NCBI GenBank assembly: GCA_026413325.1
Contig: JANZYW010000015.1
Location: forward strand, 1 to 37,166
Direction: 5' to 3'
Source: Bacteroidia bacterium
GTDB lineage: Bacteria > Bacteroidota > Bacteroidia > SpSt-205
Length of the DNA stretch: 37,166 bases
Numbering within the stretch: the first letter of the stretch is position 1; each line of letters begins with the position of its first letter. The position numbers and the translations under genes are program-made. Positions 1 through 7,850 of the stretch are shown here, piece after piece. The notes under the pieces are model-generated. The model was not told the origin of the DNA. It ran no database searches and was given only the letters and a program-made list of their open reading frames with translations.

Positions 1-1
1 G

Positions 2-79
2 TCTCCGGGTGTGTATTTCCTGCGGTGGTCTACAGAACAGGGGCGGTACCTCACGCGGCCTCTGCTTGTCGTACAGTAG
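2..79 (+). CDS. C-terminal end of a T9SS-sorted secreted protein (partial)
   Basis: The window opens inside a gene. The frame starting at base 2 reads 25 residues and stops at TAG 77-79. The peptide contains PGVYFLRW, then TEQGRY, and ends in PLLVVQ. This matches the last strands of the type A sorting domain of the type IX secretion system, where a G-x-Y-x-x-R core is followed by a short basic strand near the C-terminus. The protein would be carried across the outer membrane and the domain removed or anchored there. The passenger domain lies outside the window. The family call rests on about 25 residues, so it is good but not certain. Confidence 0.6.
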   Translation, partial: SPGVYFLRWSTEQGRYLTRPLLVVQ

Positions 80-133
80 GGCTAATCGTATAACCTGTGT
101 AAAAATCATTTCTTCTGCTTCTGGCAAAAGCTG

Positions 134-141
134 TATCTTAG
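134..141 (+). promoter_or_regulatory. Candidate -7 element (TATCTTAG) for the TPR gene
   Basis: TATCTTAG differs by one base from the Bacteroidota consensus TAnnTTTG and ends exactly 4 bases before the ATG at 146. The spacing matches other genes in the window (33811, 8793, 27878, 33774), which is the reason for believing a mismatched site. It would give a leaderless transcript. Confidence 0.4.
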
Positions 142-145
142 TCAT

Positions 146-1591
146 ATGTTCTGGCATGAGGAAGACGGTGTGGATGTAGAGGGGTTACGCCAGCAGTTTG
201 AGAGGCAGCAGCGAGAGGGGAAGCCCGGTTATTATAGCCAGGCAGAGTTAGAACATCTGCTGGAGTGGTACCTGGAGCATAGACGGACAGATAGAGCTCG
301 TCAAGTAGTAGATCACGCAGCGTATTTGTATCCGTGGTGCTCTCGGGTGTCTTTTTGGAGGAGTCGGGTCGCTTATGAGGAAGGCCGCTTCCTGGAAGCG
401 TATGTGCATGGGATGGTTGCCTTTCGTGAAATGGAGCCTTCTCATGAGCTCTATGAGTATCTATTGGAGGTATGTATGGCTGCGAATCGCTCTGAAGCTG
501 CTGTAAGAGTTTTAGAGGCATGGTGGGAGCAGGCGTCTACCCTTGATGAGCGAAGTAGGGCAGCGGCTTTTTTAGCGGAGGAGTACATCGCTCGGGGGCA
601 GTGGAGGAGGGCTATCCCTTTCCTGTGGAGAGGGTGGGCTGTAGATGAGCGAGAGCGGCTGTACTTCCCGTTTCGCTTGGCTTCTGCTTATCGGCATGCT
701 CAGCTGGTCGAACAGGGCCTATATGTTTTTGAAGAGCGGCTATGGGAGCAGCCTATGAACGTGGGCTTATGGTTAGGCCTGGCGCGTTTGTACCTGTATA
801 AGCATGCTTATGTCCAGGCGGGGCAAGCTTTGCATCAAGTAGAGCTTTTGCTTCAAGTGCGAGAAGAAGAAGCATCCGCCTACTGGGGAGCTTTGTACCG
901 TTTGTGGGGGATGTGGTATGAGTTGCATGGGAAAGAGGCAGAAGCGTTTCGGGCTTGGCTACAGGCTCGACACTATCAGCCTCATCATATCCAGGTTCTT
1001 TCTCGATTGATATCGTATTACCAGCGTTGGGGAGAGGTCGAAGCCGCAGAGCCATACCTGAGGAGGCTCTACGAGCGAGCGGCTCACCTTCCTATGGCTC
1101 GGAGACAAATCGCCGACTTTCTCTGGGCAGCGGGGCGGGCAGAAGAATCCTTAGTGTACTACCGCAGTTTGTTAGGGCGTCCTTCTCATCGAACTTTTGC
1201 ATTAGGTCGTCTCTTTTCAGGCTATTTTAGGCTGAGAAAGGCTCGAGTGCTTCGGCGACTTCTTCGGTATGCGTCCCTTCATTTTCGGGATGAACCTGAG
1301 GCGTGGCTTCATTGGATCAGAGAAGCCTATCACGCCAAACAGATAGGTTTGGCTTATCTTCTGGCTGAGCACGGTCTGCGTATTCATCAAGGTAGGCTCT
1401 CCCCCTCTTTTTATTACTGGCATGCGGCAGTTGCCCTGCGACAGGGATATGTAAAGCGCGCTTTGTATAGTTTAGAGCAAGCCTTGATCGCCTTACCACA
1501 GGGGGTATCTCTTTTCCATGAGCTCGTAGGGGAGGGAACCCCCTTGCCCCATTCTGTAGATTTCTTGCTAAAGCGATATGTCAAGCGGTAA
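146..1591 (+). CDS. Tetratricopeptide repeat (TPR) protein
   Basis: A 481-residue protein with no signal peptide, made almost entirely of helical repeats rich in W, Y, A, L and R. TPR-like pairs are visible, for example A-x-x-V-x-x-x-A-x-x-x-Y-P near residues 50-63 and A-x-R-A-W-L-Q-A near 265-275. The opening, with an acidic-helix motif (YYSQAELEHLLEWYLE at about 29-44), resembles a cytoplasmic TPR family common in Bacteroidota. Such proteins are scaffolds; no partner can be named. The gene overlaps the next one, comA-like, by 14 bases, so the two are probably translated together. The start at 146 is supported by the -7-like element 4 bases upstream. Function is unknown. Confidence 0.75.
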   Translation: MFWHEEDGVDVEGLRQQFERQQREGKPGYYSQAELEHLLEWYLEHRRTDRARQVVDHAAYLYPWCSRVSFWRSRVAYEEGRFLEAYVHGMVAFREMEPSHELYEYLLEVCMAANRSEAAVRVLEAWWEQASTLDERSRAAAFLAEEYIARGQWRRAIPFLWRGWAVDERERLYFPFRLASAYRHAQLVEQGLYVFEERLWEQPMNVGLWLGLARLYLYKHAYVQAGQALHQVELLLQVREEEASAYWGALYRLWGMWYELHGKEAEAFRAWLQARHYQPHHIQVLSRLISYYQRWGEVEAAEPYLRRLYERAAHLPMARRQIADFLWAAGRAEESLVYYRSLLGRPSHRTFALGRLFSGYFRLRKARVLRRLLRYASLHFRDEPEAWLHWIREAYHAKQIGLAYLLAEHGLRIHQGRLSPSFYYWHAAVALRQGYVKRALYSLEQALIALPQGVSLFHELVGEGTPLPHSVDFLLKRYVKR

Positions 1592-2354
1592 CTTCTTCCT
1601 CCCGAATCTCCCTGAGCGGATAGACAAGCCGCGAACAAGTGGGCTAACAATGGTGATGGATAAGGGCTTAGGTATCCATGCAGCCACGGATCTCGCTACG
1701 AATGCTGCTCCTTATGTTGATTTTGTGAAGTTAGGATGGTGCACGGCTTATCTTACTCGGAGCTTAGAGGACAAGCTACGGATCTATCGTTCAGCGGGTA
1801 TGGAGCCCTATTTTGGAGGTACCCTATGGGAAGCCTTCTATATAAGAGGGGCTGAGGTGGAGTTTTACCGTCTTCTGGATCGGTACTCGATGCGAGTCGT
1901 AGAGGTCTCTGACGGCAGTGTAGAAGTTCCACACGAGGAGAAGTTGCGTTGGATAGATAGTTTTCGACAGCGGGGGTATACTGTTTTATCAGAGGTGGGG
2001 AGTAAAGATGCGAATAAGGTTCTCCCTCCTTTTCGGTGGATAGAGCTTATCCGAGCTGAGTTAGAGGCGGGTTCGTCATGGGTGATAGCTGAAGCTCGGG
2101 AAAGTGGGACGGTGGGTATGTACCGTTCCACAGGGGAAGTTCGGGAGGGGCTTGTGGAAGAGGTAGTACATGCTATTCCTGTAGAGCGTCTGATATTTGA
2201 GGCTCCTCAAAGGGCTCAGCAAGCATGGTTTATTCGTCGTTTTGGGACGAATGTCAACCTTGGCAATATAGCTCCTGAAGATAGCATCAGTGTGGAAACT
2301 ATGCGTTTAGGCCTTCGGGGAGATACTTTTTGGAGTTTTCTCGAGCGGGGGTGA
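1578..2354 (+). CDS. comA: Phosphosulfolactate synthase family protein (ComA/YitD-like)
   Basis: 258 residues, the usual family length. ComA adds sulfite to phosphoenolpyruvate to give (2R)-phospho-3-sulfolactate, the first step of archaeal coenzyme M synthesis; bacterial homologues feed sulfolactate or other sulfonates. Recognisable family blocks are KPRTSGLTMVMDKGLG (about 17-32), VDFVKLGW (about 48-55), EVSDGSVEVP (about 108-117) and LSEVGSKDA (about 136-144), the TIM-barrel active-site strands. The ATG lies inside the end of the TPR gene, and the stop overlaps the GTG of nuoH, so the three form one coupled unit. No ComB, ComC or sulfopyruvate decarboxylase gene is in view. The product may be a precursor of the sulfonolipids some Bacteroidota make, but that is inference. 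Confidence 0.82.
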   Translation: MSSGNFFLPNLPERIDKPRTSGLTMVMDKGLGIHAATDLATNAAPYVDFVKLGWCTAYLTRSLEDKLRIYRSAGMEPYFGGTLWEAFYIRGAEVEFYRLLDRYSMRVVEVSDGSVEVPHEEKLRWIDSFRQRGYTVLSEVGSKDANKVLPPFRWIELIRAELEAGSSWVIAEARESGTVGMYRSTGEVREGLVEEVVHAIPVERLIFEAPQRAQQAWFIRRFGTNVNLGNIAPEDSISVETMRLGLRGDTFWSFLERG

Positions 2355-3247
2355 GCGGGATCGTAGCAGTGGGATGCCTTTTGATGTATGGACTTCTCGC
2401 TGTGTATGTGGAGAGGAAGTTAGCCGCGTGGATACAGGATCGTCAAGGTCCGATGGAGACTGGTCCATACGGTTTGGCCCAGACATTAGCCGATATTCTC
2501 AAGCTGTTGAGAAAACAAGAAACAATTCCTGCTGCGGCTGTAAAAGGGCTTTTTCTATTTGCCCCGCTTTTGGCGTTAGCATCAGTGGTGGCTTCACTTG
2601 CATGGGTGCCTTTTCTTCGTCCTTCGTCTGGAGGAGAGTATGGTCTGTGGCTGGCTTTGACTGTAGTATCCTTAGAAGCGGTCGCTCTTTTTTTAGGGGG
2701 ATGGGCCAGTGGGAGTAAATATGCCTTTTTAGGCGCTTATCGCTTGCTTGTGCTGGTTCTGGCATATGAACTGGTATTGGGCTTGCTATTGCTGCTGGTC
2801 GTGTCGCACTACGGTACTTTGGATATAGCTGCTATACAAAGCATGCAGCGCCCTTTGTGGGGTATACTTCAGAGTCCTGGAATGTTTTTGGGAGGGCTTC
2901 TATGGGTAGGGGTAGGATTGATGGTCTCCCATCGGGCGCCGTTTGACCTTCCAGAGACTGAGTCGGAGCTGGTGGCAGGTGCGCTTACGGAGTACAGTGG
3001 GTTTCGATTTGCCCTCTTTATGCTTGCAGAGTACATTGTGATGTTATTACAGGCCATCTGGGTTTCCTATATCTTCTTAGGGGGATGGCTATGGGTCGGT
3101 GTGCCTGTCCTTATTCTGGGGCAGATGGTAGTTCGATGGGCTTGGCCGCGTTGGCGGCCTGACCAGGCTCTTCTTCTGGCATGGAAAAGGGGCATACCTT
3201 TAGCTTTCGTGGCATGGGTTTTGGAAATGATATATGTGAAGATGTGA
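2351..3247 (+). CDS. nuoH: NADH-quinone oxidoreductase subunit H
   Basis: Membrane subunit of respiratory complex I that forms much of the quinone chamber. About 298 residues with eight or so hydrophobic segments. Diagnostic blocks are VERKLAAWIQDRQGP soon after the first helix, LADILKLLRKQ, and the conserved loop RAPFDLPETESELVAG followed by YSGFRFALFMLAEY. An upstream TTG at 2330 is in frame, but GTG 2351 is preferred because it makes a four-base GTGA overlap with the comA-like stop and leaves a normal first transmembrane helix. Unusually, no other nuo gene flanks it: upstream is comA-like and downstream a secreted acylase, so complex I genes must be dispersed in this genome. Confidence 0.93.
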   Translation: MSGIVAVGCLLMYGLLAVYVERKLAAWIQDRQGPMETGPYGLAQTLADILKLLRKQETIPAAAVKGLFLFAPLLALASVVASLAWVPFLRPSSGGEYGLWLALTVVSLEAVALFLGGWASGSKYAFLGAYRLLVLVLAYELVLGLLLLLVVSHYGTLDIAAIQSMQRPLWGILQSPGMFLGGLLWVGVGLMVSHRAPFDLPETESELVAGALTEYSGFRFALFMLAEYIVMLLQAIWVSYIFLGGWLWVGVPVLILGQMVVRWAWPRWRPDQALLLAWKRGIPLAFVAWVLEMIYVKM

Positions 3248-3316
3248 ACCTGCATCGAAGGGATATTGGGTTTTCTTGGTGGTGGCAGCCATCTGGGGTT
3301 GCTGTCATCGCGTTGG

Positions 3317-3349
3317 GGGCGGGCCAGCACCGAAGGCGCTGGCCCGCCC
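3317..3349. repeat. GC-rich palindrome, copy 1 of a dispersed hairpin repeat
   Basis: A 33-base near-perfect palindrome centred on 3333. The outer arms are GGGCGGGCCAGC and GCTGGCCCGCCC around a short ACCGAAGGC centre. It lies between nuoH and the acylase and has no T-tract on either side, so it is not a classic intrinsic terminator. Read on the minus strand it closely matches the palindrome at 36121-36155, with a compensating base-pair change in the stem. On the minus strand the inner position forms a G-U pair, while on the plus strand it is an A-C mismatch, which suggests the minus strand is the structured RNA sense. Confidence 0.7.
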
Positions 3350-3414
3350 TGACTTATGCACCACACGAGAAAGGTTTCAATGTGGTGTTGAACGTCATAA
3401 GTCTGGGGAGACTT

Positions 3415-3422
3415 TACCTTTG
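3415..3422 (+). promoter_or_regulatory. -7 promoter element TACCTTTG for the acylase gene
   Basis: Exact TAnnTTTG match ending 6 bases before the GTG at 3429. It predicts transcription from about 3427, leaving almost no leader. It also supports the GTG as the true start of the acylase. No clear TTG -33 box at the usual distance was found. Confidence 0.65.
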
Positions 3423-3428
3423 TAAGCT

Positions 3429-5558
3429 GTGATACGAAAGATACCGCTTCTTTGCTTGATTCTCTGGCAGACTCAAGCACAGAAAATAGAGATTTACCGA
3501 GACAGTTTCGGAACCCCTTATATCTTCGGAGAAAAGGATGCAGATTGTGCTTATGGATTGGCTTGGGCTCATGCAGAAGATGATTTCGTGCGGATTCAAT
3601 ACCTTGTGGCTCTCGCTAAGGGAAAGCTGGGCAGATTGATTGGGAAGGTAGGGGCAGCTACGGACTATTTTTCGCATTTCACGGGTGCCTTTCAGCTGAG
3701 TGCTCAGCAGTATGACAGTCTCTCTTCAGACGTTCGAGCGGTCTTAGAGGGGTATGCCGCAGGACTAAACGCCTTTGCTGCAAGCCATCCACGAGCGGTC
3801 TTAGACAGGACCCTTTTCCCCGTCAAGGCAGAGGATATTGTGAGGGGATATATTATTGTGTTGTCGAGTATGATAGGAGCGGGCCAGGCATTGCAGAAAA
3901 CCCTGGCTGGCCAGCCTGAAAAATATGAGTTTCAAATCCATGCAGGTTCGAATGCGATGGCCGTGAGCGCGAAGAGAACAGAGGATGGCTGTACCTACCT
4001 CCTAATAAACCCACATGTTCCGATAGAGGGTGTAATGCGGTGGTATGAAGCTTTTCTTCACAGTGAGGAGGGGTGGCACGTTCTTGGAGGTTTTTTCCCC
4101 TGTACGGTTGCACCAGGGCTGGGCACCACCCCCAAGTTGGGATGGGGGGTGACTTTCAATTGGCCTGACTTTGTTGATATTTATCGGCTTCGTATCCATC
4201 CTCGCGATACCCGCCTATATGCTTTGGATGGCAAGTGGGATACACTCCGATCCCGAACTGTGACTTTGGAGGTTCGCCTTATGCGCAACCCTCAGTACAG
4301 TATACAGGGTTGGCCTGTGATGAACCCTCCTCGTCCATGGGGGCCCGTGTTGCGAGTGAAGAAACGGATCGAGACCAGTGTATTTGGGCCTGTTGTTCGC
4401 ACGAAGAAAGGAGTGTATGCGCTCCGATTTCCTGTCGAAAAGCTTTTCCGTGCTCCTCAGCAGTGGTACGAAATGAGCAAGGCGACGACGTTCTCTGCCT
4501 TTCGGAGGGCCCTGGATCTGCAAGGCATACCCCACTTTAATATCGTGTGTGCAGAAAAGCACGACACGCTTTTTTATCTCTTCAATGCTACTTTGCCAGA
4601 GCGCCATCCCGCCTATAACTGGCAGGATGTTCTACCTGGGGACACCTCTGCTACACTTTGGAAGCGATACCTTTCGATAGAGGAGCTGCCCCAGGTGCTC
4701 TCTCCCACCTGCGGTTACGTCTTCAGTGTTAATAATAGCCCGTTTGCTACCACATGTCCGGAAGAGGCTCCGAAGCCAGATGCCTTTCCGAGTCAGCACG
4801 GGTGGCACTGGAATCGTCATAATAACCGGGAGCGTCGCCTATATGAGCTTATGGCTTCCCAAGAGCGGATCTCATGGGAAGAGTTCCATGCTATCAAATA
4901 CGATAGGCAATATCCCAAAGAGGGCCCTGTCAGGTCTCTATGGTTGGCTTTCGCGACACTACCTGATACTGAGCATACTTCTCTCCAAGAAGCTGTACGA
5001 CTGATTCGGGACTGGGATTTTACAGGGTTAGGGGGGAGTCGGGCTGCTACTCTGCTGACCTTAGCAGGTAGTTACGCTCTCAAGAAGATGGGACTACCTG
5101 CTTACAACTGGTTGGAAGAAGGTAAACTGCATCTACCCACTGATCTTTTGTGGGAATCTCTTGCATATGCCACTCGACAGCTTCGACGGTTTTATCACCG
5201 AGTGGATCCGCCCTTAGGAGAGGTCCAAGCTTTAGAAGTCAAAGGCAAAAGGTATCCTTTAGATGGACTCCCTGAGCAGTTGGCGCCTGCCTATGCAGAA
5301 TGGGATATGCGAAAAGGGTTTCTACGGGTCCTGGCTGGGGACACCTATATCCAGTTCGTTCGGTTCTCTCCCGATACTCCGTATCCGTACGTAGAATCGG
5401 TACTGCCATTAGGGATTTCGGGCGACTCCTCCAGCCCACACTATGATGACCAACTTCCGCTATACCTAAGTCGTCGATGCAAGCCTATGACCTTAGACCC
5501 AGGGCAGATACGGTCCCGCTTTACCCGTACGAAAGTGCTACTGCGGAGAGAGAGATAA
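3429..5558 (+). CDS. Secreted penicillin acylase family (Ntn) hydrolase
   Basis: 709 residues. GTG start, then a short signal peptide (IRKIPLLCLILWQTQA, about 2-17). The mature protein has the alpha-chain opening IYRDSFGTPYIFGEKDADCAYGLAWAHAEDD with family-typical spacing. Ser174 in HAGSNAMAVS is the expected N-terminal nucleophile of the beta chain, exposed by self-cleavage after Gly173. INPHVP and VFSVNNSPFA further on match conserved beta-chain blocks. Relatives hydrolyse amide bonds of penicillins, acyl-homoserine lactones, lipopeptides or peptides; the substrate cannot be told here. It has its own promoter and stands alone. Its last 21 bases overlap the convergent alpha/beta hydrolase gene. 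Family call is firm, substrate unknown. Confidence 0.9.
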   Translation: MIRKIPLLCLILWQTQAQKIEIYRDSFGTPYIFGEKDADCAYGLAWAHAEDDFVRIQYLVALAKGKLGRLIGKVGAATDYFSHFTGAFQLSAQQYDSLSSDVRAVLEGYAAGLNAFAASHPRAVLDRTLFPVKAEDIVRGYIIVLSSMIGAGQALQKTLAGQPEKYEFQIHAGSNAMAVSAKRTEDGCTYLLINPHVPIEGVMRWYEAFLHSEEGWHVLGGFFPCTVAPGLGTTPKLGWGVTFNWPDFVDIYRLRIHPRDTRLYALDGKWDTLRSRTVTLEVRLMRNPQYSIQGWPVMNPPRPWGPVLRVKKRIETSVFGPVVRTKKGVYALRFPVEKLFRAPQQWYEMSKATTFSAFRRALDLQGIPHFNIVCAEKHDTLFYLFNATLPERHPAYNWQDVLPGDTSATLWKRYLSIEELPQVLSPTCGYVFSVNNSPFATTCPEEAPKPDAFPSQHGWHWNRHNNRERRLYELMASQERISWEEFHAIKYDRQYPKEGPVRSLWLAFATLPDTEHTSLQEAVRLIRDWDFTGLGGSRAATLLTLAGSYALKKMGLPAYNWLEEGKLHLPTDLLWESLAYATRQLRRFYHRVDPPLGEVQALEVKGKRYPLDGLPEQLAPAYAEWDMRKGFLRVLAGDTYIQFVRFSPDTPYPYVESVLPLGISGDSSSPHYDDQLPLYLSRRCKPMTLDPGQIRSRFTRTKVLLRRER

Positions 5559-6323
5559 CCCTTCACCCCAGAACCTTCGTAAGACTTGTATGAGCTCGGA
5601 GGGATTGTCTACATGGATCCAATGCCCTGCGTGAGCTATAGTAAGGATTTGAGCGGAGGGAAATAGCCTGTGGATGGCAGTTTCATCCGCTGGCTGGATA
5701 TAGGGCGAGCGTTCACCTTTTATGAATAATACGGGGCCTTTGTAGGGGATAGGTCCATCAATAGCTTCGAGTATGGCGGGGTAGGCTTGAATCAGGACGG
5801 AGAGGTTCCAGCGCCAGGTGAACTGCCCATCGGCCCCGCGAACTAAGCTCTTGAGGAGGAATTGCCGAGTGCCTATATCCGGGATAGCAGAAATCAGCTG
5901 AGATTCTACCTCTTCCCGTCTACCTACAGCTAAGTTTACTTTTTGGAGGGTCTGCAGGATGATTTCGTGTCCACCTGTGTATGCTTTGGGCGAGATATCC
6001 ACGACTACCAAGGACGCCACCTTTTGGGGGTAGTGCAGAGCCATATACATCCCCGTTTTACCTCCCATAGAATGGCCGAGAATGTGAGCCTGCGGGAGCC
6101 TTTCTGATTCCATTAGCTCTACCAGGTCGGCTGCCATTGCGGGGTAGTTATGTATGGGAGTGTGAGGAGATAGTCCATGATTTCGAGCATCTATGAGATA
6201 AAGGCTTCCTCGGAGTTGGAGAGTCCGTGCGATGGTACGCCAGTTATCTAAGTTTCCAAGAAAGCCATGCAAGAAAAAATAAGCGGGCAACCCTTCTCCT
6301 ACTCGTTCAAAATGGAGCTTCAC
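5538..6323 (-). CDS. Alpha/beta hydrolase, YbfF-like esterase
   Basis: 261 residues from a GTG start at 6323. An oxyanion-hole motif HGFLG (about 19-23) is followed by DARNHGLSPH (about 45-54), the nucleophile elbow GHSMGGK with Ser85, VVDISPKAY, and a final HAGHWIHVDNP holding the catalytic His. This order and the D-x-R-N-H-G-x-S signature match the cytoplasmic YbfF esterase group, which hydrolyses short acyl esters or thioesters; the physiological substrate is unknown. The open frame runs upstream into aroE, but TACCTTTG ends 5 bases before this GTG, and the protein from here begins with the usual first strand (KLHFERVGEG). Divergent from aroE and convergent-overlapping with the acylase. 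Confidence 0.88.
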   Translation of the reverse strand: MKLHFERVGEGLPAYFFLHGFLGNLDNWRTIARTLQLRGSLYLIDARNHGLSPHTPIHNYPAMAADLVELMESERLPQAHILGHSMGGKTGMYMALHYPQKVASLVVVDISPKAYTGGHEIILQTLQKVNLAVGRREEVESQLISAIPDIGTRQFLLKSLVRGADGQFTWRWNLSVLIQAYPAILEAIDGPIPYKGPVLFIKGERSPYIQPADETAIHRLFPSAQILTIAHAGHWIHVDNPSELIQVLRRFWGEGLSLSPQ

Positions 6324-6328
6324 AGCTG

Positions 6329-6336
6329 CAAAGGTA
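6329..6336 (-). promoter_or_regulatory. -7 promoter element TACCTTTG for the alpha/beta hydrolase
   Basis: Exact match on the minus strand, ending 5 bases before the GTG at 6323. It decides between the long open frame and the short start. It lies back to back with the aroE element at 6369-6376, 32 bases away. Confidence 0.65.
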
Positions 6337-6368
6337 CAGGGGTAGAGGAGGGAGGCGAGAAACCCTCT

Positions 6369-6376
6369 TATCTTTG
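6369..6376 (+). promoter_or_regulatory. -7 promoter element TATCTTTG for aroE
   Basis: Exact TAnnTTTG match ending 5 bases before the aroE ATG at 6382. An out-of-frame ATG at 6377 is closed by TGA after one codon, so it is not the start. Confidence 0.65.
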
Positions 6377-6381
6377 ATGGT

Positions 6382-7161
6382 ATGAAGCTGGGGCTTCTGG
6401 CGGGAGAAGGGATCCGATCGTTTTCCCCCTTACTATTTCGTCGACTGTATGGTTTACTGTATGAACAGCTCTCGCCTACAGATCCTGCACACATACGAGC
6501 CGAGATAGCGAATCGAGGATGGATAGGTTTCAATGTGACTACCCCCTACAAAGAATCTGTATATAGCCTTTTGGATACACAAGAGGAGGTCGTGGAAAAA
6601 ATCCATGCAGTCAATACTGTTGCCATATATCCAGATGGGCGTTGGCATGGATACAATACCGACTTCGAGGCAGCGAAATACCTCCTGCAGGAGTGGACGA
6701 GTGTGTACTTACCATGGGAAGCTATTTACATCCTTGGCACGGGAGGAGCTGCGCGAGCTGTTGCTTGGGCCCACCGAACGGTCTTCCCCGAAGTGCCTAT
6801 CTGTTTTGTAAGTCGAGATTCCACTTCTTTGCCCTTCTTTCCCGCTCCGCATTCATTGATAACCTATGAGGAAAGTGCTTCGCATCGCTTTCCCTCTCGG
6901 GTCCTTTTGGTACAAGCCACCCCTCTTGGAATGTTCCCCCACATCCGATCTTCCCCCCCTTTTCCGCTGGAGCGAATCCAGCCTACATGGCTGGTATGGG
7001 ATTTGGTTTACAACCCCAATCCTACTGCATTTTTGCGGGCGGCCCGCCGTCGGGGAGCTCCGATCGAGAGCGGCTTACACCTGTTTCGTAAACAGGCAGA
7101 GTATAGCCTCGCTATCTGGACAGATTTGTGGAGGAGAGCTTATAGGAGCCGCGCATCTTAG
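6382..7161 (+). CDS. aroE: Shikimate dehydrogenase
   Basis: 259 residues. Reduces 3-dehydroshikimate to shikimate with NADPH in the cytoplasmic aromatic amino acid pathway. The substrate-binding part shows RSFSPLLF (in place of the more common SHS), NVTTPYKE with the catalytic Lys, HAVNTV and GYNTDF with the paired Asp. The cofactor part has GTGGAARAV, QATPLGM, DLVYNPNPT and the closing GLHLFRKQAEYS. All catalytic positions are present. It is a monocistronic unit reading away from the alpha/beta hydrolase and towards the outer-membrane protein gene; the rest of the shikimate pathway is elsewhere. Family assignment is firm. Confidence 0.95.
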   Translation: MKLGLLAGEGIRSFSPLLFRRLYGLLYEQLSPTDPAHIRAEIANRGWIGFNVTTPYKESVYSLLDTQEEVVEKIHAVNTVAIYPDGRWHGYNTDFEAAKYLLQEWTSVYLPWEAIYILGTGGAARAVAWAHRTVFPEVPICFVSRDSTSLPFFPAPHSLITYEESASHRFPSRVLLVQATPLGMFPHIRSSPPFPLERIQPTWLVWDLVYNPNPTAFLRAARRRGAPIESGLHLFRKQAEYSLAIWTDLWRRAYRSRAS

Positions 7162-7177
7162 ACGAGGACTATTGTGA

Positions 7178-7194
7178 CCTTTTCGGAGAAAAGG
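7178..7194. terminator. Short hairpin between convergent aroE and outer-membrane protein genes
   Basis: CCTTTTC-GGA-GAAAAGG is a perfect 7 bp stem with a 3-base loop, 17 bases after the aroE stop. It could stop transcription from either side, but it lacks a downstream T-run and has only moderate G+C, so the call is weak. Confidence 0.25.
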
Positions 7195-7292
7195 CTGATA
7201 AGTCCATTTTCGGGTATCTCTGTGTACAGGGAGGCCAATATTTTTAGGGCCGCCCCCAAGAGCAACGAGACGAAGGTGAGAACTCTCGATAC

Positions 7293-7850
7293 TCAATGCA
7301 AGTTGCGGCGATCCCACTTACGGGCTGCAAATCCCACATTCAGTCCTACCTGGATAGGGTAAAGGGCTCGATAACGACCGAAAAGGCCTTCCACCTGCAG
7401 GTAGGGCTCGACTACTCCCCCATATGCTTGATAGAAAAGGTGCTGATATCCCATCGTAAATCCGACTCCCCCTGCCCACGTGGTTTTTTCCCGAGGAGGT
7501 CCCCATCCCCCGATACAAAGGTGAAGCCCAGCCCATACCCCTTGTGGAGCATAGACCCTTCGGAGCCAGTAGTAGCGCAACCCAGAACGGAATATCCCCC
7601 CTCGAAGCGGTAGGCGGCGATAGTAGCTCCCTCCTGCGATAAAGGTAAGCCCATCCCATCGTGCTCGCTCTACAGAAGAAATGAAGGGGGGGGCCCACCG
7701 AAATAGCCGGTACTCCCCCGTAATGCGATATTCTCGCCAGAGAAAACTCAGCGCATCTCCCTTTAGGAGATAGCGAGCTGGTAGCTGAGCCCAAACGAAA
7801 CTGATACTTAGCCCGAGCCTACTCCAGGTGAGGTCGAGCGCTCGGGCCAT
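7293..7850 (-). CDS. Putative outer-membrane beta-barrel protein
   Basis: 185 residues from ATG 7850. A hydrophobic stretch ending in FVWAQ (about 18-22) looks like a signal peptide. The rest has alternating aromatic and small residues typical of small barrels: GLTFIAGGSYYRRLPLRGGIFRSGLRYYW, AGLHLCIGGWG, GVGFTMGYQHLFY, VEPYLQVEGLF and a last strand IQVGLNVGFAARK near the C-terminus. No named family is recognised. The ATG lies 32 bases inside the 3' end of arginase, so it is probably co-transcribed with it, though no functional link is evident. An alternative frame of similar length (7318-7794) lacks these features. The start is uncertain by a few codons. Confidence 0.6.
   Translation of the reverse strand: MARALDLTWSRLGLSISFVWAQLPARYLLKGDALSFLWREYRITGEYRLFRWAPPFISSVERARWDGLTFIAGGSYYRRLPLRGGIFRSGLRYYWLRRVYAPQGVWAGLHLCIGGWGPPREKTTWAGGVGFTMGYQHLFYQAYGGVVEPYLQVEGLFGRYRALYPIQVGLNVGFAARKWDRRNLH

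Noticed and set aside
7318-7794. 158-codon minus-strand frame as an alternative to the barrel protein
   Set aside because: Composition is Ser/Gly/Arg-rich without a signal peptide or beta pattern; the 7293-7850 frame has both.
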